In this document: positions 56,683 to 64,000 of the stretch, piece by piece
Position numbering within the stretch: the first letter of the stretch is position 1
Layout: the number at the start of each line of letters is the position of its first letter
Source: Atherix ibis
Taxonomy: Eukaryota; Arthropoda; Insecta; Diptera; Athericidae
Reading direction: 5' to 3'
NCBI GenBank assembly: GCA_958298945.1
Contig: OY282608.1
Location: forward strand, 19,569,933 to 19,633,932
DNA length: 64,000 nucleotides
Program-made: the position numbers and the translations under genes
The notes under the pieces: model-generated
The model's input: only the letters and a program-made list of their open reading frames with translations
Told to the model about the DNA's origin: nothing
Database searches by the model: none

Positions 56683-57970
56683 CCAACAAACCAACAAACC
56701 AACAAGCCAACAAACCAACAAACAAATAAACCAACAAACCAAAAAACCAACAAACCAACAAGCCAACAAACCAACAAACCAACAAACCAATTATTAAAAA
56801 AGCCAACAAACTAACAAACCAACAAGCCAACAAGCCAACAAACCAACAAACCAACAAAGCAACAAGCCAACAAGCCAACAAACCAACAAACCAACAAGCC
56901 AATAATCCAACAAACCAACAAGCCAACAAGCCAATAAACCAACTAACCAACAAACCAACAAACCAACAAGCCAACAAACCAACAAACCAACAAACCAACA
57001 AACCAACAAGCAAATAAACCAACAAACCAACAAACCAACAAACCAACAAACCAAAAAACCAACAAACCAACAAGCCAACAAGCCAACAAACCAACAAACT
57101 AACAAACCAACAAGCCAACAAACCAACAAACCAACAAGCCAACAAGTCAACAAGCCAACAAACCAACAACCCAAAAAACCAACAAACCAACAAACCATCA
57201 AACGAACAAAGCAACAAGCCAACAAGCCAACAAACCAACAAACCAACAAACCAACAAACCAACAAACCAACAAGCCAACAAACCAACAAGCCAACAAACC
57301 AACAAACCAAGTAACCAAAAAGCCAAAAAACTAACAAACCAACAACCCAACAAGCCAACAAACCAACAAACCAACTAAGCAACAAGCCAAAAAGCCAACA
57401 AACCAACAAACCAACAAGCCAACAAACCAACAAACCAACAAGCCAACAAGCCAACAAACCAACAAACCAACAAACCAACAACCCAACAAACCAAAAAACC
57501 AACAAGCCAACAAACCAACAAACCAACAAACCAACAAACCAACAAGCCAACAAGCCAACAAACCAACAAACTAACAAGCCAACAAGCCAACAAACCAACA
57601 AACCAACAAGCCAACAAACCAACAAACCAACAAACCAACAAGCCAACAAACCAACAAGCCAACAAACCAACAAACCAACAAACCAACAAGCCAACAAACC
57701 AACAAACAATTAAACCAACAAACCAACAAACCAACAAACCAACAAACCAACAAACCAACAAACCAAAAAACCAACAAACCAACAAATCAACAAGCCAACA
57801 AACCAACAAACCAACAAACCAACAAGCCAACAAACCAACAAACAAATAAACCAACAAACCAACAAACCAACAAACCAACAAACCAACAAACCAACAAACC
57901 AACAAACCAACAAACCAACAAACCAACAAACCAAAAAACCAACAAACCAACAAGCCAACGAGCCAACAAA
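56683..57970. repeat. Satellite block repeating 48.7-50.3 kb
   Basis: This block opens with the CAATTATTAAAAAAGCC landmark at 56788, the same as at 48727 (offset 8061). It follows the order of 48.7-50.2 kb at offset 8061-8069: AATAATCC, CAACTAACC, CAACTAAG near 57.37 kb, CAATTAAACC near 57.71 kb. It therefore links the 1440-base unit and its left flank to the second 6.1-6.3 kb HOR copy. No gene is present. Confidence 0.7.
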
Positions 57971-60900
57971 CTAACACACCAACAAGCCAACAAACCAACA
58001 AACCAACAAGCCAACAAGCCAACAAACCAACAAACCAAAAAACCAACAAACCAACAAACCATCAAACGAACAAAGCAACAAGCCAACAAGCCAACAAACC
58101 AACAAACCAACAAGCCAACAAACCAACAAACCAACAAGCCAACAAGCCAACAAACCATCAAACCAACAAACCAACAAGCCAACAAACCAACAAACCGACA
58201 AGCCAACAAGCCAACAAACCAACAAACCAACAAGCCAACAAGCCAACAAACCAACAAACCAACAAGCCAACAAACCAACAAACCAACAAACCAATAAACT
58301 AACAAACCAAAAAATCAACAAATTAACAAGCCAACAAGCCAACAAGCCAACAAACCAACAAACCAACAAACCAACAAGCCAACAAACCAACAAGCCAACA
58401 AACCCACAAACCAAGTAACCAAAAAGCCAACAAACTAACAAACCAACAAGCCAACAAGCCAACAAACCGACAAACCAACAAAGCAAAAAGCCAACAAGTC
58501 AACAAACCAACAAACCAACAAGCCAACAAACCAACAAACCAACAAACCAACAAGCCAACAAACCAACAAACAAATAAACCAACAAGCCAAGAAGCCAAAA
58601 AACCAACAAACCAACAAGCCAACAAGCCAACAAAAAAAACAAACCAACAAGCCAACAAACCAACAAACCAACAAACCAACAAGCCAACAAACCAACAAAC
58701 AAATAAACCAACAAACCAAAAAACAAACAAACCAACAAACCAACAAACCAAAAAACCAACAAACCAAAAAACCAACAAACCAACAAACCAACAAGCCAAC
58801 AAGCCAACAAACCAACAAACCAACAAGCCAACAAACCAACAAACAAATAAACCAACAAACCAACAAACCAACAAACCAACAAACCAACAAACCAAACAAC
58901 CAACAAACCAACAAACCAACAAGCCAACAAGCCAACAAACCAACAAACCAACAAGCCAACAAGCCAACAAACCAACAAACCAACAAGCCAACAAACCAAC
59001 AAACCAACAAACCAACAAGCCAACAAACCAACAAGCCAACAAACAAATAAACCAACAAACCAAAAAACCAACAAACCAACAAACCAACAAACCAACAAAC
59101 AAACAAACCAACAAGCCAACAAGCCAACAAGCCAACAAACCAACAAACCAACAATCCAACAAACCAAAAAGCCAACAAACCAACAAACCAACAAACCAAG
59201 TAACCAAAAAACCAAAAAACTAACAAACCAACAAGCCAACAAGCCAACAAAACAACAAACCAACAAAGCAACAAGCCAACAAGCCAACAAACCAACAAAC
59301 CAACAAGCCAACAAACCAGCAAACCAACAAGCCAACAAGCCAACAAACCAACAAACCAACAAACCAACAAACCAACAAACCAACAAGCCAACAAACCAAC
59401 AAACCAACAAACCAACAAACCAACAAGACAACAAGCCAAAAAACTAACAAACCAACAAGCCAACAAGCCAACAAACCAACAAATCAACAAACCAACAAGC
59501 GAACAAACCAACAAACCAACAAACCAACAAGCCAACAAACTAACAAAGCAACAAGCCAATAAGCCAACAAACCAACAAACCAACAAACCAACAAGCCAAC
59601 AAACCAACGAAGCAACAAGCCAACAAGCCAACAAACCAACAAACCAAAAAGCCAACAAACCAACAAACCAACAAGCCAACTAGCCAACAAACCAACAAAC
59701 CAACAAGCCAACAAACCAACAAACAAATAAACCAACAAACCAACAAACCAACAAACCAACAAACCAACAAACCAAAAAACCAACAAACCAACAAACCAAC
59801 AAGCCAAGAAGCCAACAAGCCAAGAAATCAACAAACCAACAAGCCAACAAGCCAAAAAATGCAACAAACCAACAAGCCAACAAACCAACAAACCAACAAA
59901 CCAACAAGCCAACAAACCAAAAAACAAATAAACCAACAAACCAAAAAACCAACAAACCAACAAACCAACAAACCAACAAACCAACAAGCCAACAAGACAA
60001 GAAACCAACAAACCAACAAACCAACAAGCCAACAAACCAACAAGCCAACAAACCAACAAACCAACAAACCAAGTAACCAAAAAGCCAACAAACTAACAAA
60101 CCAACAAGCCAACAAACCAACAAACCAACAAACCAACAAACCACCAAACCAAGTAACCAAAAAGCCAACAAACTAACAAACCAACAAGCCAACAAGCCAA
60201 CAAACCAACAAACCAACAAAGCAACAAGCCAACAAACCAACAAACCAACAAACAATCAAACGAACAAAGCAACAAGCCAACAAGCCAACAAACCAACAAA
60301 CCAACAAACCAACAAACCAACAAGCCAACAAACCAACAAGCCAACAAACCAACAAACCAACAAACCAAGTAACCAAAAAACCAAAAAACTAACAAACCAA
60401 CAACCCAACAAGCCAACAAACCAACAAACCAACTAAGCAACAAGCCAAAAAGCCAACAAACCAACAAACCAACAAGCCAACAAACCAACAAACCAACAAG
60501 CCAACAAGCCGACAAACCAACAAACCAACAAACCAACAACCCAACAACCCAACAAACCAACAAACCAACAAGCCAACAAACCAACAAACCAACAAACCAA
60601 CAAACCAACAAGCCAACAAGCCAACAAACCAACAAACTAACAAGCCAACAAGCCAACAAACCAACAAACCAACAAGCCAACAAACCAACAAACCAACAAA
60701 CCAACAAGCCAACAAACCAACAAACAAATAAACCAACAAACCAACAAACCAATAAACCAACAAACTAACAAACCAACAAGCCAACAAACCAACAAACCAA
60801 CAAGCCAACAAACCAACAACCCAACAAACCAACAAGCCAACAAGCCAACAAACCAACAAACCAACAAGCCAACAAACACACAAACCAACAAACCGACATG

Positions 60901-62128
60901 CCAACAAACCAACAAACTAAGTAACCAACAAGCCAACAAACCAACAAACCAATAAGCCAACAAGCCAACAAACCAACAAACCAACAAGCCAACAAACCAA
61001 CAAACCAACAAACCAACAAGCCAACAAACCAACAAACAATTAAACCAACAAACCAACAAACCAACAAACCAACAAACCAACAAACCAACAAACCAACAAA
61101 CCAACAAACCAACAAACCAAAAAACCAACAAACCAACAAATCAACAAGCCAACAAACCAACAAACCAACAAACCAACAAGCCAACAAACCAACAAACAAA
61201 TAAACCAACAAACCAACAAACCAACAAACCAACAAACCAACAAACCAACAAACCAACAAACCAACAAACCAACAAACCAACAAACCAACAAACCAACAAA
61301 CCAACAAACCAAAAAACCAACAAACCAACAAGCCAACGAGCCAACAAACCAACAAACTAACACACCAACAAGCCAACAAACCAACAAACCAACAAGCCAA
61401 CAAGCCAACAAACCAACAAACCAAAAAACCAACAAACCAACAAACCATCAAACTAACAAAGCAACAAGCCAACAAGCCAACAAACCAACAAACCAACAAG
61501 CCAACAAACCAACAAACCAACAAGCCAACAAGCCAACAAACCATCAAACCAACAAACCAACAAGCCAACAAACCAACAAACCGACAAGCCAACAAGCCAA
61601 CAAACCAACAAACCAACAAGCCAACAAGCCAACAAACCAACAAACCAACAAGCCAACAAACCAACAAACCAACAAACCAATAAACCAACAAACCAAAAAA
61701 TCAACAAACCAACAAGCCAACAAGCCAACAAGCCAACAAACCAACAAACCAACAAACCAACAAGCCAACAAACCAACAAGCCAACAAACCAACAAACCAA
61801 CAAACCAAGTAACCAAAAAGCCAACAAACTAACAAACCAACAAGCCAACAAGCCAACAAACCGACAAACCAACAAAGCAAAAAGCCAACAAGTCAACAAA
61901 CCAACAAACCAACAAGCCAACAAACCAACAAACCAACAAACCAACAAGCCAACAAACCAACAAACAAATAAACCAACAAACCAACAAACCAACAAACCAA
62001 CAAACCAACAAACCAAAAAACCAACAAACCAACAAACCAACAAGCCAACAAGCCAAAAAACCAACAAACCAACAAGCCAACAAGCCAACAAAAAAAACAA
62101 ACCAACAAGCCAACAAACCAACAAACCA
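57971..62128. repeat. 6.1-6.3 kb higher-order repeat, copy b (right-hand domain)
   Basis: This is the second copy of the 51638-55988 unit with the same landmark order: A8 tract at 58632 against 52299, AAAATGCAAC near 59856, AACAATCAAACGAAC near 60250, CCGACATGCC near 60893, A8 tract at 62090 against 55950. It ends at 62128, where copy a continues with CAACAAACC and this copy has CACCAAACC leading to CAAGTAACC. Confidence 0.8.
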
Positions 62129-62529
62129 CCAAACCAAGTAACCAAAAAGCCAACAAACTAACAAACCAACAAGCCAACAAGCCAACAAACCAACAAACCA
62201 ATAAAGCAACAAGCCAACAAGCCAACAAACCAACAAGCCAACAAACCAACAAACCAACAAACCAACAAGCCAACAAACCAACAAACCAAAAAACCAACAA
62301 ACCAAAAAACCAACAAACCAACAAACCAACAAGCCAACAAGCCAACAAACCAACAAACAAACAAGCCAACAAACCAACAAACAACCAACAAACCAACAAA
62401 CCAACAAACCAACAACCAACAAACCAAAAAACCAACAAACCAACAAACCAACAAACCAACAAACCAAAAAACCAACAAACCAACAAACCAACAAGCCAAC
62501 AAGCCAACAAACCAACAAACCAACAAACC
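60767..62529. repeat. 1.76-1.78 kb tandem unit, copy a
   Basis: Offset to copy b is 1763 at the left (CACACAAACC at 60877 against 62640), 1755 in the middle (AAATCAAC at 61138 against 62893) and 1779 at the right (62061 against 63840). The left edge is near the TAACAAAC unit at 60766. The interval 62129-62529 of this copy is not repeated in copy b within the window. Confidence 0.8.
62129..62529. repeat. Irregular satellite insert between two 1.77 kb copies
   Basis: This ~400-base piece breaks the two flanking homologies. It begins with CACCAAACCAAGTAACC and holds two off-phase AACAACCAAC units at about 62381 and 62411, giving local 12-base rather than 8-base spacing. It is still purely octamer-derived. 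I did not find its exact partner elsewhere in the window. Confidence 0.6.
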
Positions 62530-63907
62530 AACAAGCCAACAAGCCAACAAACCAACAAACCAACAAGCCAACAAACCAACAACCCAACAAACCAACAAGC
62601 CAACAAGCCAACAAACCAACAAACCAACAGGCCAACAAACACACAAACCAACAAACCGACATGCCAACAAACCAACAAACTAAGTAACCAACAAGCCAAC
62701 AAACCAACAAACCAACAAGCCAACAAGCCAACAAACCAACAAACCAACAAGCCAACAAACCAACAAACCAACAAACCAACAAGCCAACAAACCAACAAAC
62801 AATTAAACCAACAAACCAACAAACCAACAAACCAACAAACCAACAAACCAACAAACCAACAAACCAACAAACCAAAAAACCAACAAACCAACAAATCAAC
62901 AAGCCAACAAACCAACAAACCAACAAACCAACAAGCCAACAAACCAACAAACAAATAAACCAACAAACCAACAAACCAACAAACCAACAAACCAACAAAC
63001 CAACAAACCAACAAACCAACAAACCAACAAACCAACAAACCAACAAACCAACAAACCAACAAACCAACAAACCAACAAACCAACAAACCAAAAAACCAAC
63101 AAACCAACAAGCCAACGAGCCAACAAACCAACAAACTAACACACCAACAAGCCAACAAACCAACAAACCAACAAGCCAACAAGCCAACAAACCAACAAAC
63201 CAAAAAACCAACAAACCAACAAACCATCAAACGAACAAAGCAACAAGCCAACAAGCCATCAAACCAACAAACCAACAAGCCAACAAACCAACAAACCAAC
63301 AAGCCAACAAGCCAACAAACCATCAAACCAACAAACCAACAAGCCAACAAACCAACAAACCGACAAGCCAACAAGCCAACAAACCAACAAACCAACAAGC
63401 CAACAAGCCAACAAACCAACAAACCAACAAGCCAACAAACCAACAAACCAACAAACCAATAAACCAACAAACCAAAAAATCAACAAACCAACAAGCCAAC
63501 AAGCCAACAAGCCAACAAACCAACAAACCAACAAACCAACAAGCCAACAAACCAACAAGCCAACAAACCAACAAACCAACAAACCAAGTAACCAAAAAGC
63601 CAACAAACTAACAAACCAACAAGCCAACAAGCCAACAAACCGACAAACCAACAAAGCAAAAAGCCAACAAGTCAACAAACCAACAAACCAACAAGCCAAC
63701 AAACCAACAAACCAACAAACCAACAAGCCAACAAACCAACAAACAAATAAACCAACAAACCAACAAACCAACAAACCAACAAACCAACAAACCAAAAAAC
63801 CAACAAACCAACAAACCAACAAGCCAACAAGCCAAAAAACCAACAAACCAACAAGCCAACAAGCCAACAAAAAAAACAAACCAACAAGCCAACAAACCAA
63901 CAAACCA
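62530..63907. repeat. 1.76-1.78 kb tandem unit, copy b
   Basis: This copy repeats 60767-62128: CCGACATGCC near 62656, CAATTAAACC near 62799, CCAACGAGCC near 63112, CCATCAAACGAAC near 63225, A8 tract at 63869. It has 24 extra bases of plain octamers near 63.05 kb. The match ends at 63907, equivalent to 62128, the same breakpoint that ends both 6.1-6.3 kb copies. The window closes about 90 bases later, still in satellite. Confidence 0.8.
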
Positions 63908-64000
63908 ACAAACCAACAAGCCAACAAACCAACAAACAAATAAACCAACAAACCAAAAAACCAACAAACCAACAAACCAACAAACCAAAAAACCAACAAA

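Larger units (their letters stand above)
1..64000. repeat. Octamer satellite array, consensus CAACAAAC, filling the whole window
   Basis: Every line of the window is built from head-to-tail 8-base units CAACAAAC or one- or two-base variants, most often CAACAAGC. There are occasional phase slips of -1 or +1 base (for example a 7-base unit near 5119 and near 9139, a 9-base unit near 718). The orientation never flips: no TTTGTTGG-type block occurs on the + strand, and T is nearly always an isolated single base. No unique sequence, transposon end, poly-A tail, tRNA or rRNA sequence interrupts the array. The octamer does not match a telomere motif I know. The length, homogeneity and layered duplication suggest eukaryotic heterochromatin, but the host species cannot be told from this sequence. 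Confidence 0.97.

Noticed and set aside
1..64000. CRISPR array
   Set aside because: The repeats are 8 bases with no unique spacers, so there is no repeat-spacer alternation.
1..64000. Telomere repeat
   Set aside because: TTTGTTGG is not a telomere motif I know. The array is layered in kilobase HORs with many variants, unlike terminal telomere DNA. A subtelomeric position cannot be excluded.
1..64000. Inverted repeats, hairpins or a strand switch
   Set aside because: The + strand remains A/C-rich from end to end. No block of T/G-rich octamers occurs, so no long palindromes are possible.
1..64000. tRNA, rRNA, riboswitch, promoter or terminator signals
   Set aside because: With almost no T or G on the + strand, no cloverleaf, rRNA core, stem-loop terminator or promoter element can be formed or was seen.
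1..64000. Assignment to a named species or sex chromosome
   Set aside because: No unique flanking sequence or diagnostic element is present, so any name would be a guess.

Overview
The whole 64 kb window is one uninterrupted satellite array. No gene, RNA gene, transposon, CRISPR array, origin or attachment site could be supported. The basic unit is an 8-base octamer, CAACAAAC on the + strand (TTTGTTGG on the - strand, in rotation), so the window holds roughly 8,000 head-to-tail octamers, all in one orientation. The commonest variant is CAACAAGC. Rarer ones (CAAAAAAC, AAATAAAC, CATCAAAC, GAACAAAG, TAACAAAC, CAAGTAAC, CAATAAAC) recur in fixed local order and act as landmarks. The + strand is almost only A and C and the - strand almost only T and G.

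No organism can be named. An array of this length and homogeneity with layered higher-order repeats (HORs) is typical of eukaryotic heterochromatin (pericentromeric, subtelomeric or sex-chromosome satellite), probably from a long-read assembly. This is inference; no flanking unique DNA is visible.

Layout from landmark and coordinate matching. 1-1461 repeats a segment also found at 5792-7252 and 14893-16361. 2982-12074 and 12075-21221 are two tandem copies of a ~9.1 kb HOR. 20161-23167 and 23168-26375 are two copies of a ~3.0-3.2 kb unit. About 26.4-29.5 kb is a mosaic related to 1.9-4.2 kb. 29535-35900 is a partial third copy of the 9.1 kb HOR containing its own 2.14 kb tandem duplication. 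From about 36 kb rightwards the landmark set changes and HORs are shorter and nested: periods 496, ~1.34/1.23 kb, 280, ~2.24 kb, 1458, 1440, ~6.1-6.3 kb, 721 and ~1.77 kb.

Long open frames, up to 969 codons on the - strand, are a by-product of the octamer. Eight is not divisible by three, so every frame reads the same eight codons cyclically (LLVCWFVG on -, NKPTNQQT on +) and neither set contains a stop. They are not annotated as genes. What is of interest is the multi-layer duplication history written in variant octamers, the extreme strand asymmetry, and the near-identity of some adjacent copies.
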